Program-made: the position numbers and the translations under genes
Source: Catenulispora pinisilvae
Lineage (GTDB): Bacteria; Actinomycetota; Actinomycetes; Streptomycetales; Catenulisporaceae
NCBI RefSeq assembly: GCF_015356865.1
Contig: NZ_JAAFZA010000007.1
Coordinates: forward strand, 38,613-102,612
DNA: 64,000 nucleotides
Reading direction: 5' to 3'
Part shown: positions 50,547 to 58,658 of the stretch, one piece after another
Numbering within the stretch: the stretch's first letter is position 1
Layout of the letters: every line of letters begins with the position of its first letter
The notes under the pieces: generated by a model
The model's database searches: none
Seen by the model: only the letters and a program-made list of their open reading frames with translations
What the model was told of the DNA's origin: nothing

Positions 50547-51716
50547 GTGAGGCGCCCGTCGATGCAGCTGCGGCTGGCATCCTGGTACACCGCTTTGACC
50601 ATGCTGACCGGACTGATCCTGCTGGTCCTCATCTATCTGCTCGTCGTGCCCTCGATGCCGAGCTTCCTGGCCGTCGCCAGAGCCGCCCCCTTCAACGCGG
50701 CGAACACCGTGGCCGCCCCACGAAGCAGTACGAGCGTGGCGGTGAGTTCCTACAACCTGCGGGGCCGGGTGGGAACGTCGATCATCACCCTCGGCAGCCT
50801 GGCCCTGCTCACCCTGGCGGTACTGAGCGCCTGCATGGGCTGGCTCCTGGCCGGACGCGTGCTGGACCCGGTCCGTGCGGTGACCGCCACCGCGCGCCGG
50901 ATCGCCGAACGCAATCTGCACGAACGGATCGCGTTGCGGCGTCCGGCCGACGAACTCAAGGAACTCGCGGACACCTTCGACGCGATGGTGGGCCGGCTGG
51001 AGCGCTCCTTCGACGGGCAGCGCCGCTTCGTCGCCAACGCCTCCCACGAACTGCGCACCCCGCTGGCCACGGCGCGCGCCGTCGCGGAGGTCGCGGCCAC
51101 CGCCCCGAACGCCTCGCCGGACGCCCGCCGGCTCGGGACCCGGCTGCTGACCATCGCCGTCGCGCAGGAGCGGCTGCTGGACAGCCTGTTGGCGCTGGCG
51201 CACGACGAGTCCACCATCGACCGCACCGCCCACGTGGACCTGGCCGGGCTGGTGGTGGAAGCCGTGGCCGCGCACCTTCAGAGCGCCCAAGCGGCGGGCG
51301 TCGAGCTGCTTACCGAACTGGTCGCGGCCCCGCTGTCCGGCGACGCGGCGTTGCTGACCCGGGTGGTGCACAACCTCGTCGACAACGCGATCCGCTACAA
51401 CCGGGCCGAAGGCGGCTGGGTGCGGATCCGGGTCGGGGTCGGCGAGGACGGCCGGGCGCGGCTGTCCGTCGTGAATCCGGGTTCGATGATCGACCCGGCC
51501 GATGTCAGTGCCCTGTTCGAACCGTTCCGCCGGCTGCATTACGACCGCACCGACCATCCCCGCGGCTCCGGCCTGGGTTTGTCGGTCGTGCGCGTCGTCG
51601 TGCAGGCCCATCACGGCACCGTGCGTGCCGAGCCCCGGGCCGGAGGCGGGCTGGAGGTGCACGTCGCCCTTCCCCTGTGCCCCGAGGACGCCGACGACGA
51701 GCCGCCTCGCTCGTGA
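50547..51716 (+). CDS. Membrane sensor histidine kinase
   Basis: This 389-aa protein starts at GTG 50547. Two membrane helices (about 15-35 and 80-105) flank a short extracytoplasmic loop of about 40 residues (PSFLAVARAAPFNAANTVAAP). A HAMP domain follows (LAGRVLDPVRAVTATARRIAERNLHERI). The dimerisation/phosphotransfer box is VANASHELRTPLAT with His near 167. The ATPase domain has HNLVDNAIRYN (N box) and GSGLGLSVVRVVV (G box). The small sensor loop suggests membrane-stress or small-molecule sensing. It is the cognate kinase of the upstream response regulator. Confidence 0.92.
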   Translation: MRRPSMQLRLASWYTALTMLTGLILLVLIYLLVVPSMPSFLAVARAAPFNAANTVAAPRSSTSVAVSSYNLRGRVGTSIITLGSLALLTLAVLSACMGWLLAGRVLDPVRAVTATARRIAERNLHERIALRRPADELKELADTFDAMVGRLERSFDGQRRFVANASHELRTPLATARAVAEVAATAPNASPDARRLGTRLLTIAVAQERLLDSLLALAHDESTIDRTAHVDLAGLVVEAVAAHLQSAQAAGVELLTELVAAPLSGDAALLTRVVHNLVDNAIRYNRAEGGWVRIRVGVGEDGRARLSVVNPGSMIDPADVSALFEPFRRLHYDRTDHPRGSGLGLSVVRVVVQAHHGTVRAEPRAGGGLEVHVALPLCPEDADDEPPRS

Positions 51717-51734
51717 TGAGGAGGCGGCTCGTCG
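51695..51734. terminator. Bidirectional terminator overlapping the kinase stop codon
   Basis: CGACGAGCCGCCTC (51695-51708) and GAGGCGGCTCGTCG (51721-51734) form a perfect 14-bp stem with a 12-nt loop. The stop codon of the kinase gene lies in the loop; the opposing gene ends at 51748. Confidence 0.75.
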
Positions 51735-51747
51735 CGTGTCGCACAGC

Positions 51748-53112
51748 TCAGCCGGTGGCGTGCAGGGCGGCGGCGGCCCGGGAGCCGTTGGCGAGGCTGA
51801 TGACGCCGGTCGTGCTCGTGGCGTCGGCGACGGCCCGGCCGTACGTGCCGCCGTAGCCCCGCGCGGTGGTGAAGGTGCCCCACATCACCGAGTAGGGCTC
51901 GATGTCCCCGTCCTCCGTCGGGAAGTAGTCGGGTGCGGGCGGCACCAGCCGTTGGATGATGTGCGCGCCGTCCAGGCCCTGGCGGACCTGTTCCTCCCAG
52001 TATTCCTGGGTGACGTGCGGGTCTGTTCCCAGCACCACGCCGATGCCGCCGTGCATCAGCGTCGGCTTCAGGACCAGGCCGGTCCGGTTGTTCAGCGCGT
52101 ACTCGACCAGGTCCACCTTCTCGCCGTCGTCCAGGGTGCCCTCGCCCTCGGTCAGGATCCTGGTCCACGGCAGCAGCCGGTCCAGGCTGGCCTGTTCCCC
52201 GGTGTTGAACAGGTGGCGGTTGGCCTGGTCCGCGACCATCGCCAGCGCGTTCTTGCTGCCGAAGACCTCGGCGTCCAAAGGGGTGAAGATCTGGATTTCG
52301 CCCCTTTCCGCCGCGTCCATCAGGGGTGCCATCACGGCGGCTTCGTGCGGGCGCGAGACCAGGTTCTCCAGCATGAACACGCGCCAGACCGCGTCGACCC
52401 GCTGCCCCCGCAGCCAGACCGAACCGTCGTCGTACTCCAGTTCACCCAAATGGCAGGCGTCAGCGCGGATTCCGTAGCGCTCGCCCCAGGTCTCGGCGGC
52501 GCTGTGCAGGTACTTCTCCAGGGAGGGGAAGCTGCCGGGGGAGTCCACGATCGCGATGAACGGATCGCCCTCGCGCGCGACTCCGGTCTCGGCGAACAAG
52601 GTGTGCAGCGCCTCGACCCGGGTGTCGGTGTACTCCAGCGCGTGTTCGGCGGCGAAGGCGGCCAGCGTCGGGTGCTCCAGCATCACCCGCGCCAGTTCGG
52701 CGATGTCCACCCCGCCGACGGTGCTGCCCATGTTGAACTCGACGACCTGGAACCCGCCCGGCACGGCCAGCAGATCGGCCCGGGCGAACCGGGTCACCTC
52801 CGGGCCGCGGCCGCGCGAGGCCATGTCGATCTGGGTGTCGGTCATCCCCACGGCGCGGGCGAAGGCCGCCAGGTCCCCGCCGAAGAGCCGGTCCGGCAGG
52901 CTGACCAAAGCGGTACGCAGGTTGACCAGGTCCTCGGTCAGCCGGGTCTTCTCCTGCGCGGTGAGGAACAGCGGGCACGGCATGAAGCGGCCGGAGGCGA
53001 ACGCGTCCAGTTCCTTCGCCTCGGCGGCGACCGGGCCGAGTAGTTCAGAGGGCTTGTGCCCGTTGCGCCGTACCAGGTCCAGATAGGCGGCGCTAAGTTC
53101 GTCCCCTGCCAT
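51748..53112 (-). CDS. Circularly permuted ATP-grasp-like ligase (glutathionylspermidine-synthase type)
   Basis: This 454-aa protein has the acidic metal motif VVEFNMGSTVGG (near residue 123) early and the nucleotide-binding motif GLVLKPTLMHGGIGVVLG near 350 late. This is the reverse of normal ATP-grasp order and matches circularly permuted, glutathionylspermidine-synthase-like enzymes, which activate a carboxylate as acyl phosphate and join it to an amine. Other segments (VDAVWRVFMLEN; DAHIIQRLVPPAPDYFP-like) fit this fold. It is the last gene of the leftward hydrazine-type operon and starts 3 bp after the upstream gene. It could couple a hydrazino acid to a second amino acid (inference). 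Confidence 0.65.
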   Translation of the reverse strand: MAGDELSAAYLDLVRRNGHKPSELLGPVAAEAKELDAFASGRFMPCPLFLTAQEKTRLTEDLVNLRTALVSLPDRLFGGDLAAFARAVGMTDTQIDMASRGRGPEVTRFARADLLAVPGGFQVVEFNMGSTVGGVDIAELARVMLEHPTLAAFAAEHALEYTDTRVEALHTLFAETGVAREGDPFIAIVDSPGSFPSLEKYLHSAAETWGERYGIRADACHLGELEYDDGSVWLRGQRVDAVWRVFMLENLVSRPHEAAVMAPLMDAAERGEIQIFTPLDAEVFGSKNALAMVADQANRHLFNTGEQASLDRLLPWTRILTEGEGTLDDGEKVDLVEYALNNRTGLVLKPTLMHGGIGVVLGTDPHVTQEYWEEQVRQGLDGAHIIQRLVPPAPDYFPTEDGDIEPYSVMWGTFTTARGYGGTYGRAVADATSTTGVISLANGSRAAAALHATG

Positions 53113-53115
53113 GGA

Positions 53116-54156
53116 TCAGCGATCCTCTTCCTCGTCGAGACCGCTGACCGCCGTTCCGGTCCGCGCGTCGTGTGGTTCCTCGGACTCGAACTTCAGCAGA
53201 TCGGCGAGCACGGGCCGGTGTGCGTGGGGCGCGCCGGATGTGTCCGTACCGATCGAGAAGAACGGGACCTGCTGGCTTTCAGGGCCCTGATGGGCCTCGG
53301 CGGTCGAGGCGGTGATGACGGCGTCAACGCCTTCGCCCACCCGGTCATCCTGCGCGTTCACCAGTTCGCACCAGGGGTCCTCGTGCAGACCCAGCACCTG
53401 CGAGGCGCGCTCGATGTTGTCCGCCACCGTCCGGGACGGCGGTTCGGCCCGGCGCCCCGTCACCGTGCGCATGACTCCCGTCACCGCGCGCAGGACGAAG
53501 GTCTCGTCGTGGACCCGAGCCGTGATCAGCTGCATGGCTCGGACGAACGCCAGCGTGTACGTCCCGGCCGCGTCCCCGTCGTGCGCGACCTGGACCGTGA
53601 GCTCGCTCGGGATCCGGCCGTCCAGGCATTGGTCGAGCAACCGAGTCGCGCACCGCGTGGCCGCCAGGACGTCGGCTGTTCCGAGGTGGGTCCGCAGCTG
53701 GCGGTAAATCTCATCCCTGAGATACCCCAACTGTGCCGAGGACAACGGTCCGCCGCCGGGGGCGTCGATCTGCTCGATCACCGAGACGCCGCTGGAACCG
53801 TCGGCGCGCCGCCAGTGCTCGTGCAGCCGGATCCGGCCGTCGGGCAGCCGATCCGGGACGCTCACCAGCGTGCCGGCCGCGCTCCGCCCGTCCATCGAGA
53901 CCTGGCAGTAGGCGCCGTCGATGGTGCCGTCCGGACGGATGGCGCCGACCAGGCGGCCGGTGCGCACCTTCCCGCCGGCGAACTCGGCCCACAGCTCGTC
54001 CCCGCGGCTGTGGTACAGCCCGACGGTGGTCGGTGCGCCGGGATCGTGCCCTGCTTCGACCGGCCGGAACCGGACGCCGTCATAGGCGAAGCCGGCCTCG
54101 CCATGCTCCTGCTCTTCGCCTTGCCCGTGCTCACTGCCTTGCTCGTGCATGTTCAT
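53116..54156 (-). CDS. Two-domain protein: N-acetylglutamate-synthase-like beta domain plus unknown C-terminal domain
   Basis: This 346-aa protein starts at ATG 54156, overlapping the N-hydroxylase stop (ATGA). Residues about 25-130 (FAYDGVRFRPVEAG, TVGLYHSRGDELWAEFAGGKVRTGRLVG, RIRLHEHWRRADGSSG) match the small beta-sheet domain annotated as n-acetylglutamate-synthase-like in many actinobacteria; its function is poorly known. Residues about 150-300 are helical and not recognised (LRDEIYRQLRTHLGTADVLAATR, QLITARVHDETFVLRAVTG). The N terminus has a His/Glu/Gln-rich stretch (EHGQGEEQEHGE). The gene is in a tight operon with the lysine hydroxylase; an accessory or transfer role is possible but unproven. 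Confidence 0.7.
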   Translation of the reverse strand: MNMHEQGSEHGQGEEQEHGEAGFAYDGVRFRPVEAGHDPGAPTTVGLYHSRGDELWAEFAGGKVRTGRLVGAIRPDGTIDGAYCQVSMDGRSAAGTLVSVPDRLPDGRIRLHEHWRRADGSSGVSVIEQIDAPGGGPLSSAQLGYLRDEIYRQLRTHLGTADVLAATRCATRLLDQCLDGRIPSELTVQVAHDGDAAGTYTLAFVRAMQLITARVHDETFVLRAVTGVMRTVTGRRAEPPSRTVADNIERASQVLGLHEDPWCELVNAQDDRVGEGVDAVITASTAEAHQGPESQQVPFFSIGTDTSGAPHAHRPVLADLLKFESEEPHDARTGTAVSGLDEEEDR

Positions 54157-55424
54157 CCCCACGTCACCGCGCACAGGTTCTTCGGGAGGCGGTAGACCTC
54201 GCGTTCGAGCATCGAGTTCACGATCAGCGCCGAGCGCACCGGCAGCAGCGTCAGGTTCGCGTCCGGGATGCCGTGGCTGAAGCGCGCCCGGTTGAGCGCG
54301 TAGATCCGGTGGCCGTTGCTGCCCTTCCACCGGATCGAGTAGTCGGACTCGACGATCACCTCGCCGTTGTCGTCGAAGTCCACGCGCTCGCGCAGTTCGT
54401 CGTCGAACGGGATCGGCGTGCGCTCGCGGCCCATCGCCACCACCGCGTAGGCGACGGGTATCTCAGGGTGCTGTTCGGAGGTCTCGCAGCGCAGCACGAC
54501 CCGGTCGTCCTCGGCCGTGGCGCCCACGACGTCGTGCCCGACCATGATGTTCGCGGCGAAGCTCCCGGTCTCCAGCAGCGCGTGGTAGTTCGCCTGGTAG
54601 ACCGCGCGCATCCCACCCGGGGTCAGCGCGTCGCCGGTGGAGCGCTGGCCGCGCACGAGCTTCTCCCGGCTGGACAGCGTCAGCCCCTGGAGGAACTGCT
54701 GGTGTTCGGGACGGTAGAACTCGTTCGCGATCGGGGAGTCGTCGATGGTGCGGAACCACTGCCCGCGCCCGATCCAGCGGACGTCGGTGAAGCCCTCGCC
54801 GATCAGCCGCAGCACGGCCTCGCAGCCGGTCTGGCCGCCGCCGAGCACCGCCACCGGCACGGTCTTGTCGACCGCCATCTCCGGCAGTCGGTGCACCAGC
54901 TTGTCGGCGATGAACACCCGGTCCTCGGGCAGCCCGGACAGCTGCGCCGGGATCGCCGGCCGGGTGCCGACACCGACCACCACGTGCTCGGACAAGGAGC
55001 GGGGGACGCCGGCCGAGCTGAGCTGGAAGCCGTCGGCGCCCAGTGAGATCTCGTCGATGTCCACGCCGAAGTGCAGGTTGTCGATCTGGCCCGCGGCCCA
55101 GCCCAGATAGCGCTGGTACTCGCGCCGGGGCAGGCTGTCGAACTGGGAGTTGTTCAGGGCGTAGAAGCGGCCCGAGGTCACCAGGTAATTCAGGAAGCTG
55201 AGCCGGTGGGTCGGGTCGACCACCGTGACCAGGTCCTTGAGCCAGGAGGTCTGCATGTCCACGCCCGGGTGCAGCAGGGCGGCGTGCCAGGACGGTCCGG
55301 GCTGTCGGTCGAACAGGACCATGCTGCGGTCCTGGGTGGAAGCCTGGTAGAGCGCGGCCAGGCTCAGGTTGCTCGGCCCGGCGCCGATGGCCGCCACGTG
55401 AAAAACAGGAGTGTTTTCGGACAC
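54153..55424 (-). CDS. L-lysine/L-ornithine N-monooxygenase (likely lysine N6-hydroxylase)
   Basis: This 423-aa flavoprotein belongs to the IucD/SidA/KtzI family. The FAD site is in AAIGAGPSNLSLAAL (residue 12), the substrate-loop region is SWHAALLHPGVDMQTSWLKDLVT, the NADPH site is VAVLGGGQTGCEAVLRL (near 190), and the C-terminal motif ALNRARFSHGIPDANLTLL is present. The reaction is N-hydroxylation of a terminal amine of lysine or ornithine. With the DAO-type flavoenzyme, the cupin and the MetRS-like protein nearby, it matches the first step of hydrazine formation (Spb38/Tri26-like). GTG 55424 follows AGGAG. The 159-bp gap upstream to the flavoenzyme gene (55425-55583) holds no clear gene. 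Confidence 0.88.
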   Translation of the reverse strand: MSENTPVFHVAAIGAGPSNLSLAALYQASTQDRSMVLFDRQPGPSWHAALLHPGVDMQTSWLKDLVTVVDPTHRLSFLNYLVTSGRFYALNNSQFDSLPRREYQRYLGWAAGQIDNLHFGVDIDEISLGADGFQLSSAGVPRSLSEHVVVGVGTRPAIPAQLSGLPEDRVFIADKLVHRLPEMAVDKTVPVAVLGGGQTGCEAVLRLIGEGFTDVRWIGRGQWFRTIDDSPIANEFYRPEHQQFLQGLTLSSREKLVRGQRSTGDALTPGGMRAVYQANYHALLETGSFAANIMVGHDVVGATAEDDRVVLRCETSEQHPEIPVAYAVVAMGRERTPIPFDDELRERVDFDDNGEVIVESDYSIRWKGSNGHRIYALNRARFSHGIPDANLTLLPVRSALIVNSMLEREVYRLPKNLCAVTWG

Positions 55425-55583
55425 GACGTGGTTCTCCTCATCAGTTGGAAAGACGTTGCCGCGCCGCGGGCCGGGTACGCGAAGGTGACACGTTCGGCCG
55501 CGTGCGTGTTGTGGATGTGGTTGCGCGGGACGTGCGTCGCTCGCGCCGTGAGGACTTTCGGCGCGTGCGTACTTGGTGGATGG

Positions 55584-56648
55584 TTACCCGTGCAGGAGTT
55601 GTTCCGCCGCGTGTGTGCTCGCGGGCAGAACGGTCTTGGCCGAGCCACCAGACCCGGCCGAGAAGGTGAAGACCCCGCCCCCGGCCGCCGCCACCGGCTC
55701 CAGGGTGAGCCCGGCGCGGTCGCCGTAACAGTCGGCGGCCACGACCGTGCGCAGGCGCGCGGTCGGGGTCAGGCCCGGAAGCCGTTCGGCCGCCAGGTGC
55801 AGGGCCCGGTCGGTGAGTTCCGGGTCGGTGTCGAGCCGATCCGGGTCCACCCCCCAGGATTCGGTGGGGACGCCCAGGAGCATCACACCGTCCGCGGCGG
55901 GCCGTCCGAACAGCCCGCTGGTCTCGTCGATGAACGGCGCCGGCCGGTGGCCGGCGACCTCGACGAGCGTGTACTGGATCGCCTTGGTGGTCAGCCCGGC
56001 CGCCCGCCAGCCCTGCCGGTGCAGCAGGGCCGGGGTCCAGGCGCCGGTCGCGAGCACGACGACGTCGTACTCCCGCGAGCCGCCGTCCGGCGTCCGCACG
56101 TTCCACGAGCCGCCGCTATGCGTCCGCTCCAGGTCCACAACGGGGCCCGCGAGCAGGACGCTGCCGGATCTGACCGCGAAGTCGACGGTCAGCGCCTTGC
56201 GGAACTCGTGCGGCGAGATGTAGCCCGCCTCGTGTTCGAACGCTGCGACAGCGTGGTCGGGCAGGCCGCGCCAGCCTTCGGCGGCCAATTCCGCGGCCTC
56301 GGCGATCCGGACGCCGGCCATGGCCCGGGCCGCGGCCAGCGCCGCCAGCTGGTCGGGCCGGCTGGTGTCCAGGATGTAGGTGGATCCGGCCCGGCGGTAT
56401 CCGGCCCATTTGCGCAGCAGCGGATCGGCCAGCAACTCGGCCAGGCCGGCCTCGGCGTTGCCGCGGTGCCAGGGGTCGACGTCGAAGGCGCGGACCAGCC
56501 CGCCGGAGGTCCGGCTGGCGTCGCGCCGGCCTTCGGAGGAATCGCCGACAAGGGTTATCTCGGTCCCGGAACAGCGCGAACAAGCCAGTCGCCAGGCCAG
56601 TGCGGCGCCGGCCAGGCCCGCGCCGATCACACAGACCCGCGCGCTCAT
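55584..56648 (-). CDS. DAO-family FAD-dependent oxidoreductase (Spb39-like)
   Basis: This 354-aa flavoenzyme has the dinucleotide fold at the N terminus (VCVIGAGLAGAALAWRL). Central VVLATGAWTPALLHRQGW and C-terminal FTFSAGSGGSAKTVLP (FAD-contact region) are typical of D-amino-acid/glycine oxidase-like enzymes. In described hydrazine pathways an enzyme of this class cleaves the lysine-derived hydrazine intermediate to release hydrazinoacetic acid. That assignment here rests on the neighbours (N-hydroxylase downstream, cupin upstream). Between the cupin gene and this one is an AT-rich 59-bp gap without an obvious ribosome site, so separate transcription is possible. Confidence 0.8.
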   Translation of the reverse strand: MSARVCVIGAGLAGAALAWRLACSRCSGTEITLVGDSSEGRRDASRTSGGLVRAFDVDPWHRGNAEAGLAELLADPLLRKWAGYRRAGSTYILDTSRPDQLAALAAARAMAGVRIAEAAELAAEGWRGLPDHAVAAFEHEAGYISPHEFRKALTVDFAVRSGSVLLAGPVVDLERTHSGGSWNVRTPDGGSREYDVVVLATGAWTPALLHRQGWRAAGLTTKAIQYTLVEVAGHRPAPFIDETSGLFGRPAADGVMLLGVPTESWGVDPDRLDTDPELTDRALHLAAERLPGLTPTARLRTVVAADCYGDRAGLTLEPVAAAGGGVFTFSAGSGGSAKTVLPASTHAAEQLLHG

Positions 56649-56707
56649 GGATCAACGCATTGGGAAAGGAATAAAGGATTTGTCTCAGGGCTCATTGGTC
56701 TATACCC

Positions 56708-57076
56708 CTACCGTTCTCGCGTCCCGGTATTGTCGGGGTCCCCGTCGGGCATCCAGTAAGCGCTGAAAACCACCACCGGGGTGTCCGGCGAGCTGTTGTG
56801 GACGATGTGCGACTCGTTGCTCGCCAGAAGGAAGCCGGAGCCGGCCGGAACCGCGGTGATCGTGCCGTCCGCCGCCTCGACCTCGGCGACGCCGCCGAGC
56901 ACCAGGGAGAGCTCGACATCGGGGTGCTGGTCCTTGGCACTGGAGCCCCCCGGGGCCACCGAGTACCACATTCCGCCGAAAGGCAGCTGGTCGGCGCCCT
57001 GGAACTGCTCCCACCTGATGACCTGGACTGCTCCGGTCGTGCTGGCCTGTGCGGTGGATCGATTGAAGACGTGCAT
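56708..57076 (-). CDS. Stand-alone cupin, putative separated half of a hydrazine synthetase
   Basis: This 122-aa single-domain cupin starts at ATG 57076 (MHVFNRS); longer frames lack ribosome sites, whereas GGGGG precedes this one. The cupin strands and metal-ligand candidates are DQHPDVELSLVLGGVAEVEA (His, Glu) and ASNESHIVHNSSPDTPVVVF (His). In hydrazine synthetases (Spb40/Tri28-like) such a cupin is fused to a MetRS-like domain and joins N-hydroxylysine to an amino acid with N-N bond formation. Here the MetRS-like partner is a separate gene 3 kb away on the other strand. A split enzyme is inferred. Confidence 0.8.
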   Translation of the reverse strand: MHVFNRSTAQASTTGAVQVIRWEQFQGADQLPFGGMWYSVAPGGSSAKDQHPDVELSLVLGGVAEVEAADGTITAVPAGSGFLLASNESHIVHNSSPDTPVVVFSAYWMPDGDPDNTGTRER

Positions 57077-57341
57077 GTAGTGCCCCCTTCGCCCGTGACC
57101 TTCCCCCCGCCGAAGGATCCCTCCGGTGAGGCGAGATGCTAGCAGCACTCTTAATCAGTGATCCAGGGTTCTGATATCGGTATCTATGTGTATCGGGGAT
57201 ATGACTACGAGTATTCATTGAATCTCCGACATTTCGCGGCCCGCCGGCGCATAGTGGTGCCGTACCCGAGACCCCTGATATGTTCCGGTCCCTCGGTCTA
57301 CGATCTGGGCCGCTGACACAGCGAGGAGAGCGCGCGAAGTC
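57077..57341. promoter_or_regulatory. Divergent control region of the hydrazine-type cluster
   Basis: This 265-bp region between the cupin (leftward) and ATP-grasp (rightward) genes holds a strikingly AT-rich core (about 57140-57230) in GC-rich surroundings. It contains overlapping TATC/GATA motifs (GATATCGGTATC, GTATCGGGGATATGAC) and a second GATATG at 57277. This looks like a regulator-binding area. No clear -35/-10 pair could be fixed by eye. Confidence 0.5.
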
Positions 57342-58658
57342 ATGGCAGATCCCGCACTGGCCGCGCCGGAAGACCGGCCGTTCGTCATCGTCGTATCGAG
57401 CCTGGGAGCCCTGTTCCGGGAGCCGTTCCACCAGGCCCTGGCCCCGCACTACCGGGTCTGGCTGTTCGTCGGCGGCGCCGGCCGCGACTCGGCGGTGACC
57501 TGGCAGAAGCCTTATATCGTCGGATCTACGCACGTTGACACACTCGACGCCGAAGCGATGCTCGGCGCGGCCCGCGAGCTCCACGAGCGGCTGCGGGCCG
57601 AGCACGGCCGGGGAATCGAGGGCGTGCTGAGCTACGACGAGTCCCGGATCATCGACACCGCGGCGCTGGCCGAGGGCCTGGGCCTGCCCACGTCCGGGGC
57701 CGAGGCGGTGGCCCGGTGCCGGGACAAGCACGCGACCCGGCAGGCGCTGGACGCGGCCGGCGTCCCGCAGGCCCGCTCGATCGCGGTGGGCAGCGCCCAG
57801 GACGCCGTGCGGGCCGCCACCGGGCTGGGTTTCCCGGTCGTGGTCAAGCCCCGCAACCTGGCCGCGAGCTTCGGCGTGGTCCGGGTGGACCGGGCCGAGG
57901 ACATCGCGGCGGCCTTCCACGCGGCCGCCGGGATCGAACTGGCCGAGGAGAAGGCGAAGTACGAGGAGTCCGTGCTGGTCGAGGAGTACCTCGACGGTCC
58001 GGAGATCAGCGTGGAGGCGGCCTGTTTCGACGGCCGGGTGGCCGTCCTCGCGGTCGCGCGCAAGCAGCTCGGCTTCGCGCCGGCCTTCGAAGAGGTCGGA
58101 CACGTCGTGGACGCCGCCGATCCGCTGCGCACCGACGCCGACCTGGCCGCCCTGGTGGCCGCGGCGCACCGCGCGGTGGGGTTCCACACCGGCGTCACCC
58201 ACACCGAGCTGCGCCGCACCGCCGCGGGCTACAAGGTGGTCGAGATCAACGCCCGGCTGGCCGGCGGCCACATCCCGCTGCTGGCCCTGCTGGCCGGCGG
58301 GATCGACGTCAACCGGATCGCCGCCGACGTCGCGTGTGGCCGCGAACCGGAGCTGACCGACTCTGCACGCCGGGTCGCCGCGATCCGGTTCTACTACCCG
58401 GAGCAAGACGGCGTGCTCGCCCGCGTGGACATCGACCGGGACGCGCTGCCCGCCGCGATCGAGCAGGCCCAGGTCCTGGTGGACCCGATGACCGAGGTCA
58501 AGCTGCCGCCGCGGGGCGTGGCCTGGCTGAGCCGGGTGGCCCACGCCATCGCCGTCGCCGACACCGCCGACGAGTGCGTCTCGGCTTTGGACGCCGCGCA
58601 GAAGGCGATCACGATGGAGCCCAGCACCGGGGAACCGAGTATCGAGGCCGCTCGATGA
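57342..58658 (+). CDS. ATP-grasp ligase 1 of the hydrazine-type cluster
   Basis: This 438-aa ATP-grasp protein has ATP-binding strands GFPVVVKPRNLAASFGVVRV (near residue 166) and LVEEYLDGPEISVEAA (near 215). The metal/phosphate motif is YKVVEINARLAGGH (near 304). The layout matches the branch containing carnosine synthase and amino-acid ligases such as dapdiamide- or bacilysin-type enzymes. The N terminus is a pre-ATP-grasp Rossmann unit (FVIVVSSLGALFREPFHQAL). ATG 57342 has AGGAG somewhat far upstream. The stop overlaps the MFS start (ATGA). Likely role: peptide-bond formation using the hydrazino acid or its partner amino acid (inference). Confidence 0.85.
   Translation: MADPALAAPEDRPFVIVVSSLGALFREPFHQALAPHYRVWLFVGGAGRDSAVTWQKPYIVGSTHVDTLDAEAMLGAARELHERLRAEHGRGIEGVLSYDESRIIDTAALAEGLGLPTSGAEAVARCRDKHATRQALDAAGVPQARSIAVGSAQDAVRAATGLGFPVVVKPRNLAASFGVVRVDRAEDIAAAFHAAAGIELAEEKAKYEESVLVEEYLDGPEISVEAACFDGRVAVLAVARKQLGFAPAFEEVGHVVDAADPLRTDADLAALVAAAHRAVGFHTGVTHTELRRTAAGYKVVEINARLAGGHIPLLALLAGGIDVNRIAADVACGREPELTDSARRVAAIRFYYPEQDGVLARVDIDRDALPAAIEQAQVLVDPMTEVKLPPRGVAWLSRVAHAIAVADTADECVSALDAAQKAITMEPSTGEPSIEAAR

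Noticed and set aside
55364..55648. 94-codon minus-strand ORF between the N-hydroxylase and flavoenzyme genes
   Set aside because: It overlaps both genes extensively, has no ribosome site and its translation is basic low-complexity sequence.
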